64,000 nucleotides of DNA, taken from assembly GCA_025766275.1 (NCBI GenBank), contig JAFKAC010000134.1, forward strand, positions 62,001 through 126,000, read 5' to 3'. Position numbers and translations under genes: made by a program. A model generated the notes under the pieces. It worked only from the letters and a program-made list of their open reading frames with translations. It searched no databases and was not told the origin of the DNA. Shown in pieces: positions 23,198 to 35,745 of this stretch; within the stretch, counting starts at the first letter, position 1, and every line of letters begins with the position of its first letter. Source of the DNA: Lactarius indigo. Taxonomy: Eukaryota > Basidiomycota > Agaricomycetes > Russulales > Russulaceae.

Positions 23198-26100
23198 CTA
23201 CTCGTACCACCCGTCGTCTCCCAGCGTCGGCGCAACCGAGACAACGCTAGGTGTGGGCGACGCCACGCGCCTCGCAGCAGCCGACGCCACCGCAGGCGAC
23301 CAATCATACCTCGACGCCGCCGCCGCAAACACCGACCGCCTTGGTGTGGCGGCGGCAGCAGTAGCGACGGCCTTCCTATTCAGCGGCGCGTGTATCGAGT
23401 CGTACACGGACGTCTGCGGCGGCGTGTCCGCGCGCCGGCCATTCACGCTCCCTGTTCCTGCGGCGGTAGGCGTAGCAGCGCGGCTGGGGTACACGGTGCT
23501 GGTGCGCGAGTCTGGGCGCGGGGGCGACGACACGCTCGCGGTCGTGCCCACGGGCGTCCTCTTAGACCGAGCCTGGAGCTGCGCGACGCGAGCTTCGAGC
23601 GCAGCGACCTGGTCTCGCATCTTACTCTCGCGGTCCTAAGCACACCCGTTATCAGTCATTGTATATGTTAGAATGGTACGAAAACGCACCTTTGCGAGAC
23701 GCTCCGAGGCGTCCTTCTCATCGAGCTGCATCCGCACCAGCCCATGCTCTGCCTCAAGCTGTGCAGCCCGGTCCTCCGCCTGCTCGCGCCCCACATGCGC
23801 GTCCTCAATCTCCACCTCGTACTCGTTCGCACGTTGCTCCCATTCGTCAGCGCGCTGTTGGGCTTGCGCGAGGCTCGCGCGTGCAGTGCTAGCTGCACGC
23901 TCGCTGTTCGCGGCGCGCGTTTCTTGCTCCTTGTAGCGGCGCTGCAAGGCCGTATGTTCGCTCTCGAGCACTTTCATCGCGCGGCGGAGTTCCTTCAGCT
24001 CTGGTTCGTTCGTCTGGATCTGTGCCTTCGAGACGAGCGTAGAGAGCTTCTCGAGCTGCTCGTTGGCGCGCCGGAGGTCCTCCCAATGGCTTTGTTGTGA
24101 TACGAGCGCGTCGGTCTCCTTCCGCAGCGCAGTGAGCGCTTCCACAGCCGCGTCTTTATCGCGCGAAGCAAAACCAGCTTGCGCTTCTAGGGAGTGCACC
24201 TTTGTGGGGAGACTGTGAGCAGTCTGATACGTACGAGGGGAAAAAAAATCTCACCTTGGTCACAAGGGCCTGTTTATCTGCATTCAACTCGCGGTTCAAC
24301 TTCTCCAGCTCAAGCAGGCGCTCCTGCTGACTCTCAATCGTCACGTCTGACGTCTTGAGCCGTGCCAACGACTGCGACAGCGCCTCCTCGAGCTCAATAG
24401 TGCGCGCCTGCGAAGTGGCAGCATCCGTCGCGCGCAGCAGCATGAGTGCCTGTATCTCGTCCACCTTGGTGCGCAACTGATCGCGTTCCGCCTCGGCCGA
24501 GGAGATGCGATCCAGCATGATATCCTTCTCTGCACGCACGGTACCATACTGCGCACGCGCCTTGGCCAGCTGTACCTGCAGATCCGAATTCGCCGCCATC
24601 ATGCTTCGCACTTCCTCAAAGTCTGCTTTCGTGACGGTGTGAGAGAGGAGTTCGGCGTGTGCGAGCTGCGTGGCCTTGATGGACGCGGCCATGCTGTCGG
24701 GGAGGCCCATAAGACGGGAGAGGACGTCTTGGTGCAGTGCGAGAAGCTCGGAAGCCTTGTCTTGCAGTGCCTGTTGACCAGTCGACAAATTCTCGACGGT
24801 CGAACCGATGCGGAGGAAATCTTCTGGGGATGGAAGTCCCTTTCCAGACGTAAGGCCTGTTGAAATGAGATCGGCCAACATGGTCCGCAGAGGCTCCGTT
24901 GCCCCTGCCAGCAGCTCCGGCATGGTAGATAGGAGGTCCGAGGCGTTGTGGCTAGCAGCGGTTGCCAAGTCGCGTGTTTGGAGAGATAGTGCCTCCTGGC
25001 CTTTCGACAACTCCGCCACGCGCGAGGCGACCTCTTTCACGGGCTCCAAAACGTGGTCGAACCCGTCCACAAGCTTGCTCTGGAGACCATCCAGCACCCG
25101 GTCGCGCGTAGCGAGGCGCGAATCAAGTCGTTCGACAACAAGGCCAGACACCTGCTCTTTCATCTCGTGCGGGTCCAGCGGTGCGATGACCCGCCGTATC
25201 TCCGCCGCCAATTGCGCCACGACGGCAGGTACGTCGAAATTACTGCCTGCAGGGGGGAATATCTGCGGCAACATGGGTACGAGTCTGTCCACGATGAGGC
25301 CTGCCGTTTCTCGTTTGTCCGAGGCGAGGTCGATGAGCTGCGAAATGTGGGGCTTGACCGCCTGGGACAGTTGTTCCGTCAATACGTCATAGTCTATTGG
25401 CTCGGCGCGTGTAGCGGCGATATGAGGCACGAGCCCGGCGCGCAGATCGCGCACCAAGGCCTCGTGGTCCATCGTCGTTGCTTGCGGGGGTGGGAGTGGG
25501 GTACGTGGTCGGATGCGTTCGAGCGCGTCCAAGCGCTCGGAGATGGGCGTGATTGCATCTACGACGGTGTTGCGTGTGCGTGCGTGATATTCCTCCAGCA
25601 TCGCCTCCGTGTTGCCACCGTTGATTGGCGTCACTTCTGCGGACTGCAGCGCTTCGACACGGCGTAAGATGCGATCGAGGTCCTGTTGAATTACTGCCCG
25701 GGCTTCCGCGTGGCCCTGCTCGACAATATCCTTCACAAGTTGGAAGTCAAGTTCCCCACGAGCGTCCATCTGGCTATCGTCCAGACCACGCGCAGCAGAC
25801 ACTTGCAGCTGCGCGCGGAACAGAGACACGACCCCATTGATAGCCGCCTCCGTCGACGCCGAACCGATCCCGCCGTTGGCACCAGCCTCCAACCGTAGCG
25901 CACGCACCTCCTCGCGGAAATCGTCCAGCTTGCTCTCCAGGAGGGCCTCGAGCCGCTCCTCGTACTGCTGCAGTTCGAGCCTGCGCGAGATGTCCTGTGG
26001 GTTGACGGATGTGTCCGAGAACGACGAGCGAGCGCTGCTCATCACAGGAAGCGATGCGCGACGGTCGCGCACCGGCGGGGGCGGCTCCTGCTGAGGGGCA

Positions 26101-29100
26101 GGAACGTCCCACCGGCCAGGATCGGTGATGAGCCTGCCACGTGACGCCTTGTGAGAAATGGAAGGGACGTGCAGATCATCGAGCGACGGGCGGGATGCAT
26201 GCTCGAAAATTTCGCGTGAGCTGAGGCGGCTCCGCACAGCACGGCGCGTCCGTTGTTCCTCACTCTCTCCGGCGATGCTTGCGTTGTTACTGTGGCCATT
26301 GCTGCTGCCATTGCCATTCGCGAGCGCCTTGAATAAGCCAGCGGGGACGGTGTTCGTCGATACGGGGTGCTTAAAGTCAAGAGGGATCGGCGCGCGGCGT
26401 GCCTTCATCGATAACGGCATTGGCAACTCATGTTCATCGTCTACATCATTGCCCTCGATGTCTCCGTCTCCATCTTCGTCCACGTCTCCATCCCGTTCTT
26501 CATCGCTGATGGGGCTCTCTGCCTGCAGTGCTGCCTCTTTGATCGCGCCAATGTCAATGCCACCCAGGCCTGGTAATGTAAACGGACGCGCAGCCGCGTT
26601 TAGTGCGCCTTGCCGTTGGGCCGGAGACGGTGGTGCACTCTTACGTGCGGGGGATTCCTGCGGGAACTTGAACGACGTCATCACGACCCTACCATCTCCG
26701 CTTACGTCCGAAGCCGCAACGGAACCCACCGAGCTGCAGCGTTGTCGCTTCTCGCGGCCCTGTTGGGCGCGTATCGGTTCTACATCCACGGTGGCATGAG
26801 GTGGCGGCGAGGATCGCGGAGGTGGGGTCGAGGGTGGTTGTGACTGTGGGAACTTGGGTACGTCCGGTGGTAGCGTGAACGTAAATGCATTTGGTCTAAA
26901 TTCTGGTGCACCGGCGTTGAGGGGCTTCCCAAGCGAGGGCCCACGGCTATGACCGAACGCCAAAGGTGGCTGGGAAACATGCGATACAGGTGCTTGCTGT
27001 TGCTGTTGCTGACCGAACGTTCCTGGAGGGAACGAACCTGAAAGCCGAGCTGGGCCCCCAAAGACGAACGGTTTTGCATGTGGGTTGAGCGTCTCAGTAC
27101 GCTTGGGAATCGGCGCTTGGATTGGTAGGGAAATGGGCATCTGGTAAGGCGTCGGTACCAAATTGCTTGATGGTGCACGCGAATGCGCCAGAATAGGGTC
27201 ATGCATCGACAGCCTCGACGACGGGGGACGGGAAGATGGGGGAAGGGGAAGGGCACGGGGACGATCAAAGCTGTCGTCACTTGGGTTCGATATCATGTCC
27301 TCGTCACTTTCGCGGCGAGGACGCGAGAGCAGGGAAGAAAGTGGCGCTGGATTCGGCGGCGGGTGAGGGAAATTTGGGATACGGCGAGGAATCTGGATCG
27401 AATCTTGTTGTTGCTGATGGTGAGCACGACGCATTAGACGGCGTTGTTGACGTTGTTGACGCGCACGCTCTTCGTCAGATGGGTTCGACCACTCTCCGAT
27501 GCTCTCCTAAAAGTAGGCGCAAAAAGGGTGTGGAAGGAGTCGAGGTGAAAGGGAGTAAAGAAAGGGGAAAAAGCAGACGTGATCAGATAGATTGTCAAAG
27601 CGGATGAATGACGCGTGGAAGCAACGCGGCAAGGAAATTTTACGTACTTCGTCCTCTGTGAATTCGGTGGGCGTGCGCAGATCTTCAGAACCCGTCCACT
27701 CACCGATCGCGTCGTCCTCTGGGTCCATTTCCCTCTCAACTGGCGAGTCGTGCTCGACCTCTGGCTCAGGATATTCCATGTGCCCACCGACAGATCGGAG
27801 TGATAAGGCTGCGGACAGACGGGAGACGTGACGCGAATGGATGCGAGACTGCGCCGCGGTGGTGATATCGCCGACTTCAGCATCTGCCTCTTCGAGTTCC
27901 ATGTCGATCGTGTCGTCTGCGCCTGTGACGGCGATATGGGATACCTCTGCCAACATCGGCTCTTCTTCTTGGACTTCCGTCACGACTTGTTCGTCCGGCT
28001 CTGTCTCCGGCTCTGTCTCTTCCTGTTCCTCTTCAGCTTCCTCGGGGACGTCAAGCCCAAATCCGCGGATGAAGTCTGGTCGGCTGTCCGCACGTGCGGG
28101 CATGGCTGGCGGAGCAAGCGACTGGTCAGTTGGCAGGCCTGGGTCCGAACGAGCATCGGGTGAGCGAATAGCGTCCGGTGCGAGAGATGTGCCAGGGCCA
28201 AACGAATTGAAAGTAATTGGATTATTGAACGTCGCATAAGGACGCAGGGGAATAAATGGTGCGGCAGCCATGGACAGGCTATGCCCGTGCCGGAGGGGAG
28301 CTGAACTAGCAGTCACTGGTGGCAAAGGCTGAATTATTGCGGGGGGAGGGGGGCTATTATTAAACATCTGAAGATGTGGTTGTGGTGAGACCGAGGCAGA
28401 ATGAGAATGAGAATTTTGGGCCTGTTGCAGCTTGTTGAGCTTGAAGAAGAGAAGAGCAGGGTCCGCAGGAGACGATATCTGCAAGGTCGATGAGCGGAAA
28501 GGATCCGGAAAGGTAGCATACAAGGGTAACTTACCGAGGCAGCTCGTGCATGTGGGGCGTGAATGTGAGGCATCGAGCTACCGTTTCCTTTCTCAACGCC
28601 TAGCTTCTCCAACTTTTCGTCGATGAACTTTTTCTTCACTTCGTCCCAGGCAGACTGAAAATTTTTTTAGACAAAGCAACGGAGCAAATTAAACTGCAGA
28701 CCTTTCCGGGTAAAAACACTTCTATGGTATTTGGAACTTCGACTCTCAAATTATCTGGTGGGTGAATATCAGCAGAAATCGCGTCTGGGGGTGCGACAGG
28801 TGGTTGTGGAGGAACGAGGTGTGGTGGGATGGGAGTTCGCGCAAACGAAGACCTTGTAGGTGGCCGGCCATCGCCAGCGGGAACTGTCTCTTTCGGAAGA
28901 TTCACAGTTGCCTTGTTCGACTTCTGGGTAACGGTGACCGTGTTGGCGGTCGGAGACGGTGGGCGGTAGTTCTTCCCGGCGCCACCAAGTTGTGCCTTGG
29001 GAGGCCCGCCAATACTGACGCTGGGCTGACGACGGTTACGGAACGGTGGGAACTGTGCGCCGCTAAATGGTGCTGGGGGGAATTGGGCATGTCCGAGTGG

Positions 29101-29373
29101 GGTGAGAGGAGGACCGTGGGGAGGATGGATACCTGCGGCGGTAAGGGCGATGCTTGCCTGTGCAGCACGGTGGCCAGGGTGTATGGGACGAGGAGGACCG
29201 GGAGAAGGAGCAGGAAAGAATGAGGGTTGAATGGGGGTCTGAAGGACCGAGGGTGGCGGGAACGCTGGTGGAAACCGCTGGTGAATCGCGGTCTGTATGG
29301 CAGGAGAGTAGAGGGGCACCTGGAACGGCGGTGGAATCGAGAGTCGAGCGAGCTGTTGTCGGTGATCACCCAT
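23198..29373 (-). CDS. Large Pro-rich coiled-coil protein, function unknown
   Basis: Six minus-strand exons: 29373..28702, 28654..28535, 28478..27648, 27506..24255, 24199..23690, 23635..23198; 5823 nt, giving 1940 residues, every junction in phase 0. Residues 1-220 are Pro-rich (MGDHRQQLARLSIPPPF...). Next come a segment with AWDEVKKKFIDEKLEKLGV, a strongly acidic stretch (EEAEEEQEETEPETEPDEQ) at about 430, and low-complexity Ser/Pro/Gln regions to about 1000. From about 1130 to 1800 lies long heptad-type coiled coil (LELQQYEERLEALLESKLDD, then EHTALQRRYKEQETRAANSE). The Ser/Ala-rich tail ends LGDDGWYE. No catalytic motif is visible. The architecture suggests a structural scaffold, perhaps cytoskeletal or spindle-pole related, but that is a guess. 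Pieces of this gene recur at 38.9, 42.3, 43.1, 46.2 and 49.5 kb. Confidence 0.85.
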
Positions 29374-29957
29374 TCCACTCACGCTTAACAAGGCAAACAA
29401 AAAACAATTTCGACAATGAAATCGCTTTGCTCTCGTCACGTGAACAGAAATAACTACTTATCGGAAATATTGGCGCACTGGCTTTTCCCACAGTCATCGT
29501 AAATGCTAGGGGTTTGTTTATGCGGTGCAACACGCTCAGCCACGTCCTGGGTCTGGCTGACAGCATATTCAAGTCTGCATCTGGTACTGTTGGAGTACAG
29601 CTTCAATTCGTTACCCGGCATCGTGCCAGCCAGATCCGTAATCTGTGAGTAAGTATATTCTGATGCATGATGTAGGTGGTTTTTCTTTTGTCTAGTCCGA
29701 GTCGACACCTGATGCACAGTTGCACACCTTGCCTCACTGTAATGCGGGTCGCTTAAAATTCCATGGACTGGTTCTATTAAGTACGTTGCCCAACAGGCAA
29801 CAATATTTCCTGTACACTCCACTTCGCATTCGCGAATGACCTCATTCGATCGTGTCTCATGTGTAGCGGTGTTACGGACACTTTCTGTACTCCGACTGTA
29901 CTGCATTCCACAGCAACTGAACAGGATCATGACCCATGGGACTGGTATTAGTACTAG
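29374..29957. other. Divergent intergenic region between the coiled-coil gene and F-box 3
   Basis: Holds the promoter of the coiled-coil gene and the upstream block shared by F-box copies: TTTTCCCACAGTCATCGTAAATGC at 29488, then TGCAACACGCTCAGCCACG and GTCTGGCTGACA. The same words occur at 43290..43400 (F-box 5) and in part at 36020..36140 (F-box 4). No gene of its own is supported. Confidence 0.5.
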
Positions 29958-29964
29958 TATAAGA
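29958..29964 (+). promoter_or_regulatory. TATA box, F-box gene 3
   Basis: TATAAGA, 44 bp upstream of the mini-exon start, in the shared F-box core promoter. Confidence 0.6.
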
Positions 29965-30407
29965 ACGACTCCTTTGTCTGCAGAACCTAGCTCTTTATCC
30001 ATTATCAATGGTCCATCAAAGGTTTGTCTGAAGCCTTTGTTTGCCATCTTACTGGACCAATTGACCGATTTCCTCTCACTACTCTCCAACCAGTCGATAT
30101 CCAGTTTCCCCGCCGAGTTTTGGGCCACCTCCGTCATTCAGCCCTCCCAGGTGTGTCTAGCGCCTTAGTTTTCCGCTTTCGATCAACTGAGTGCTTGCCG
30201 CTGGTCTTTCATTAGCGTTCATCTACTCTCCCCGCTGTATGGTCCACCCTCAGGTAGCACCTCACATACGATCAGAAAGGTTTCCCGAGGTCGTCGCAAG
30301 GAAAAAAGGAATGTACCCATCCAAGGTGCATCCTTCAGCACCCCCGTTGTGTCTTCAGCGAGTACTGACTTTGTGTGGCACAGGCAGAAGTTACAGACGT
30401 CCTTTGA

Positions 30408-30421
30408 CAATCGGCGTGCTC
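30408..30421. repeat. Left target site duplication of the retroposon
   Basis: CAATCGGCGTGCTC, repeated exactly at 31478..31491. Confidence 0.9.
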
Positions 30422-31477
30422 TTTTTTTTTTTTTTTTTTTTTTTTGAATCCATTTATATTCCGGGGTGTGTACCAGAGATACAGACCGGTTGGGCTGACT
30501 AACTACCTAATCTAACCCATTTACGAAACACGTTTGATAAGTGGCCGATTTATGAGTCGCAGCCACGCGAGATAAGTTACGGTTATAGAGAAGCCAACCC
30601 ATAGGAGGTCAGCGAGGGTACAGTGGGAAACCCGGGTTAGGGGCCCTGAAGCGTCGGTAATGTAAGCGTCCATCGTGCGTATGTCATCATCAAGCCTCCT
30701 CCACACAAACCCCTGGTTACACGGTCCGTGTCCCAGGGTTCCCAACACAACCTACTTACTAATCCTCATGGACCCGTCTGCCGGACTACAGAGCCCCAAG
30801 GCGCCCATCTAGACCAGTGGGTTTCCCAGGCCCATCTGGGGGTGACGGCTTACCTACCCACCTTTCCCCCCGCTGGGGACGACGACTACCGGGGTACCGG
30901 GGGTTGCCGGGTCACTACGCCGGACTTACACCAGACTGCCACATGGGTCTTACGTCTTTCGGCCTTTATCCCACACGAGGGCAGCCATGTGCCGTGCCAT
31001 ACAGGGTTGGGGCGGGCCGGGGTTGCAGAGGGTGTCGGGGTGTGTTCCAATACGGGTAGGTTCGGCCACGTCGGTACTGGTGGTAGCGGTGCTTGGCCAG
31101 GTGAATGAGGGCGGGCGAGATGAATCGGGAAGGAGCGGATACATGTCGGGTTAGGGTAGAACCGGGGGGCAGCTATTTGATCGGACCCCGGAGCGTGGGT
31201 ATGCTGGTGGCGCTGCAGCAGGGACCCGGGTAGGACGGAAGTGAACGTCAAGCGGCGCGATGCCGCATGGTTAATCCCAGGTTTGGTTACCCCAGGTGGC
31301 TTTCAAAGGGCCGGCCGGTTTGTTGTGGAGCCGGAACTCCGTGGTGGTTCACGTGCCAAGGCACGGGGTAGCCCGCAGGGAATGCACCAGCCCGGATTCG
31401 AACCCAGAGTCCGTCACCAAAGCTGTCCCGTGTAAGGCGAGGGGGGGAGCAATAGCCCATTGCACCACACTCCCCCT
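30422..31477 (-). mobile_element. Non-LTR retroposon, SINE-like, with tRNA-type promoter
   Basis: 1056 bp flanked by a perfect 14-bp direct repeat. On minus, the 3' end is a pure A run of about 24 nt (T run 30422..30445), the mark of target-primed reverse transcription. The 5' end (31477 downward) contains a box A-like TGGTGCAATGGGC and a perfect box B, GGTTCGAATCC, so it has an internal RNA polymerase III promoter of tRNA origin. No ORF resembles a reverse transcriptase, so it would depend on a LINE elsewhere. The body is unusually long for a SINE, so it may be a composite. The perfect duplication and long clean tail indicate recent insertion. Confidence 0.85.
31394..31404 (-). promoter_or_regulatory. 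Pol III box B of the retroposon
   Basis: Minus strand GGTTCGAATCC matches the tRNA box B consensus. A box A-like TGGTGCAATGGGC is at 31455..31467 on the same strand. Confidence 0.75.
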
Positions 31478-31491
31478 CAATCGGCGTGCTC
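31478..31491. repeat. Right target site duplication of the retroposon
   Basis: CAATCGGCGTGCTC, identical to 30408..30421. Confidence 0.9.
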
Positions 31492-33247
31492 CCAGACGAT
31501 GTCCTGCTCGAAATATTTGACTTCTGTCGAAAGACCCTCTTGTACACCAATCTTCCTGGATGGGAATGGCACTTACTGGTGCACGTGTGTCAAAGATGGC
31601 GACAAATTGTATTCGCGTCACCACACCGTCTCCATCTCTGGATCCTTTGCACATCCGGTACTCCTGTCAGGACTAATCTCGGTATCTGGCCGCCCTTTCC
31701 AATCGTCATTAATGGCTTTTCTCGGGGTTCCATTACACCTGCCGATGAAGACAATGTCATCGCTGCACTCGAGCACCCTGATCGTGTACGCTATCTCAAG
31801 CTCGATGCAGCGGGCCCGCAGTTGGAAAGAGTGGTGACGACGATGCAGGAGCCATTTCCGGTGCTGACTCATCTACAAATTTTCTCGAAGGGTGGAAACA
31901 CACCGGCTCTTCCCGGTGGACTCTTGGGAAGATCTGCACCGCGTTTACGGACAATCTATTTCCACAGCATTCTTTATCCAACATTACCGGTGCTTCTTTT
32001 ATCGGCTGGTGACCTCGTCACCCTCCGCCTTCACAATATACCTCCGACTGGGTACATTTCACCCGAGGCGATGGTGGGAGGTTTGGCCGCATTGCCCAAA
32101 CTTGAAAGGTTCATCATTGAATTCCAATCGGTTACTTCCCGCCCTGATCGAATACGCCTACCTCCCGCAACACGGATCGTCCTTCCTGCTCTCACCTCCT
32201 TTGAATTCAAGGGTGCTAGCGAGTACCTGGAAGACCTCGTCGCTCGGATCGACAGTCCTCAACTGGAACGGAGCTTCGTGGTCTACTTTAACCAGCTCGT
32301 CGACTTTCAGGTTGAGCAACTCTCCCAGTTCATACATCGCTCAGTAGGCCCCAAGTTAACCGATTTCAAGCATGCGCGTATTACCTTCTTCAGTGACAAG
32401 GTCTCCTTCGCCATGTATCGTCATGCAGAACATCCGTTTTCGGATCGCCCACTCACGAGTGTCATCTCATGTGAAGGGATTGATTGGCAAGCTTCCCACG
32501 TGGCCCAGATGTTCAGCGAATTATCCGCTACACTCTCCAATATGGCCCATCTCGAGCTCAAGGTCCAGCTCAAGGGAGGTCGTCGATTAGAGGGTACAGA
32601 AGACGTCGAATGGCCGCACCTCCTCCACCAATTCTCTACCGTGCAGACGCTACGTGTGTCTCGGGAGCTTGCAGGGCACGCTGCTCTTGCACTGGATGAC
32701 ATCGCGGAGGAGATGGCGACCGAACTGTTGCCATCCCTTGACTTGATTTTCTTAGAGGGCCAACCAACACCATCTGCTGAGAAGTTCGTTGTTGTCCGCC
32801 AGCTCTCTGGTCGCCCTATAGCCGTCGTCTACACCGAAACGGAGTTTAGTAGAAGACTCAGGTCATACATCGCCAAATAGCTTGGCAAATGGTAGAGAAC
32901 CTATGGGTTGGTGTTTTACGATCCAATGGTTCTAACCATCCCTCTGTCACGTTTAGGAGACCACCATGGTCGCAGACGAATGTATATATACCACTTAGAC
33001 TAGGCTGCGTTCGTCCGAATATGGACACTGTATTTCACGTTCTATGTGACGATTGTGACCATCACACACAACGTTGCACGCATTCTGTCCGCACCGCGCT
33101 CTATATTCTGTATATGAACCTTATGAAGAGTAAACCTGCTTAAGCTTATCGTGTACAGGCTGGTCACGAGCCTTACTGTAAGTTTTGTACGCAGCGAGGA
33201 TAGTTCCGCACCGGCACCATTAATATTGTGTTCTCCTCAACGTCGTG

Positions 33248-35745
33248 ATGTCGTCCCCAGCCTCACCTCTGTCCACCCCCCCTTCTACAGTTCCCACTTT
33301 CAAGAGCTCCTTTGATCAGTCTGGTTTTGGACTCGAAACCCCCGTCGGCTCTTCTCTGTTAACCAGTTCAAGCAGTACAGATGATCATCGTTCCGGTCTA
33401 AGTAACACCGATAGGAACAAGAGAGCACGCAGCAATAGCGTTGTGCCCAACAACAACACCTCTGCAGGGCAAGCCCGTTCCATCGATGACAACTAGTTCT
33501 TCTCATATCCTCACAGGGACGCTCCCCTACTGCCCCCACCCCCGCCCACAGCGCGCCATCCTCCGACGCCAGATGGCGACTTAGATGGTTCTGTATATTC
33601 TCCCGGCCCATCTCTGTGTGAAGAACCAACTTATGTGCCAACTTCATCGCTTGAGTCACGCTCTTCGAATTCCTCCATCAACCCTCCAACTCCCACCACC
33701 TGGTCCAATCCACCTTCCTCTCCGAATCCCGGCGCCGTACACGGCGAACAGTTTCGCCTCTCCATGGAACGTTTTCATACTTTCGATAGCCAGATCTTTA
33801 GTTTCTCAACCATTGAACACCCACATGCGAACCCAAACCTAAACCCAAACCCTGCCGTGTCCCTTCCCACTGTGGGGTCTTTTAACTACACAGCCTCGCC
33901 AGCGCAGCCGGCGGCAGCGCCTCCACTAGTTGCACCGCCTCCAATCGCCTCCTCGATGACCGATCAGTATCGTTCCGACATGTCACCCGTTTCACCTGAG
34001 GCTATTCATACCCTGGCTGGAACACTCGGTCGAGGGAGGCAGAGGACAGACTACACTGTCGAAGGTGGCACGGAGCGATCTCGTAGCCCTGCAGCCGCAT
34101 CCTTCTCGAGTCCGTATCACCGTCTCACCTTTACTTGCCGATGGTCCACTAATCCAACCGACCGTCGCCCCTTTCCCCTTTGTAGGCCCGTATGACGATC
34201 GGCTCTTCGAACCACCTGAGTTTGTGCCATCCGAAAGTCCCTATGCATTGGATCTTCCGACTCCATCTTCTCGTATTGGGGAGGACAGCACACCCTCTAG
34301 AGCTTCCATACCGTCTTTGCGTATTCAAAGAGATGGACCGATTTCGCGACGAGCTTCATCGCGAAGTCCTCTGCCTCCGAATGACACCTCGGAAGATCGT
34401 ATTCCGACCTACCTTTCACCTATACGCCGCGGACCATCGACAGTGCCACCCGGAGAGGATACAGAGTCAGGTGAGTGGTGCGATTTCACCCGAGCCGCAT
34501 GTTATGCAGCTACCGTCCGGCTCTGGATAATTGAGAACCTTAGACCCTGCCTGGCGGCGGCTTTCTTCCTTCTCCGGCTATCATCCCTCTCATTTTCAGC
34601 CGACTCTTCCTAGCAGCAGTCATGGAGACGGAGCGAATGACACGCCTTTGACGCGCGCGACTCTTTCCGCCGATTCGCCTGGTGCCAGCACCTCCTCTGA
34701 GGGTGGGATGGGGTGGCTGCGGAGCCTTTCCCGTGCAGAATCAAACCACGAGCGTGACATGAGTTCTGCATCTATCGCGAGCTCCTCTTTTAGTGATCGA
34801 TCTTCGGCGGAACGTTCGTCCGCGTCTATTCGAGGGTTTGTCAACCGCCGCCCGCATCTCCAGCCAGCCTCTCCCATCCCACTTGACCCGGGCACACGAG
34901 GACCATCGGAAGTGTATCGACCAGTACAAGCTATGGAAGTGATAAATGATATGACCGTTGGTACAGATCCGCTCAGGTCTTCCGTCGAACCTACTGCTCT
35001 ACGTTTCCCGGACTTTGTTGATCTAGATCGCATGACCGCAGTGCCAATCCACCCCCGGGGAAGCCTGGTTGAAGGAGACCTTGCGATTTCAGCCTCACAT
35101 CGACACGCAAACGATGGGGAGAGGTGGTACCATACATCCCCTAGACCAGAGCGCTTAGCCATACGTCAATTTACCACGACGGAATCGCCTACATCTTTTG
35201 TCTCCGGATCCCGACCCCTAGATATAGATAAATTCCAGAAGGGTCCCTTCCGCGCGACCCTGGAACGCCTGGAGAGACGAGAACTGCAGGACCACAAGGT
35301 CGTAATTGAGAGACAGACGGAAGTCGACCGATTACGCTCACGATTGGAAGAACTGCAGTCCTGGACGCGTGTCATGCAGTCGTTGCCGACCGCCATGTTC
35401 AAGGAGTGGCACAGTGCTGAAAGTGATCAGCGCTGCCCAATTTGTTTAGATGATGTGAGTGTATGACAGTTGCTCTAGGTTACGGTCACTGACGAGACAC
35501 GTTCGTAGTATCAAGAGGATGACCCGGTCATGGAATTGACCGACTGTTCACATTGGTTACACAAAACTTGTTTGCGGGTAAACTCCCGGCCTCCATGAGC
35601 AACACACTTTCATTAGCTGACCCTAGAGTAGCAATGGCTTCAGGGCGCCAGGACCTGTCCTGTCTGTTGCAAACACGTTCAGGGCATGCAGCCTGACCGT
35701 CGCAAGCGACTACGGGCACTTTCTCCTTTACCCCAAGGAACGTAG
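33248..35745 (+). CDS. RING-H2 zinc finger protein, probable E3 ubiquitin ligase
   Basis: Exons 33248..33468, 33517..34109, 34186..34470, 34544..35454, 35509..35577, 35632..35745; 2193 nt, giving 730 residues, all phases exact. Residues 1-640 are Ser/Pro-rich and disordered, with a short coiled coil near 620 (RLERRELQDHKVVIERQTEV). The RING-H2 lies at about 663-706: CPICLDD, then CSHWLHKTCLRQW, then CPVC, spread over three exons; the order C3-H2-C3 is complete. Intron 1 (33469..33516) starts GCAAG, a GC-AG intron, and it is the only junction I found that keeps the frame. The protein ends soon after the RING (LSPLPQGT), but an open acidic stretch in another frame follows, so the C-terminus may be frameshifted. 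Confidence 0.85.

Larger units (their letters stand above)
30008..32880 (+). pseudogene. F-box gene 3, split by a retroposon
   Basis: Ancestral exons 30008..30021, 30094..30150, 30216..30325, and 30384..30421 joined to 31492..32880. Without the insert and one copy of the target duplication this is 1608 nt, giving 535 residues with no stop. The N-terminus is Pro-rich (PPSFGPPPSFSPPS), then a basic linker (GRRKEKR). The residue before LPDD is Val (GTG) where copies 1, 2, 4 and 5 have Met, so translation must start upstream. A 1056-bp insertion after the GTGCTC hexamer breaks the F-box exon. One rescue is possible: splicing from the exon 3 donor (30325) to a cryptic AG at 31494-31495 gives an in-frame 522-codon message lacking the 14 residues just before the F-box. 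Otherwise the gene is dead. Confidence 0.75.

Noticed and set aside
24808..26799. Several long plus-strand ORFs opposite the coiled-coil gene
   Set aside because: Ser/Arg-rich antisense shadows of exon 4 with no start context or homology.
29454..30137. 227-residue minus ORF upstream of F-box 3
   Set aside because: It lies across the promoter, mini-exon and introns of the F-box gene; the conserved features are on the plus strand.
31385..31477. A genuine tRNA gene
   Set aside because: Boxes A and B are present, but the acceptor and anticodon stems do not fold well, and the sequence is the head of an element with a target duplication and poly(A) tail.
31241..31654. ORFs inside the retroposon
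   Set aside because: They cover the tRNA-like promoter, show no reverse transcriptase or endonuclease motif, and are short.
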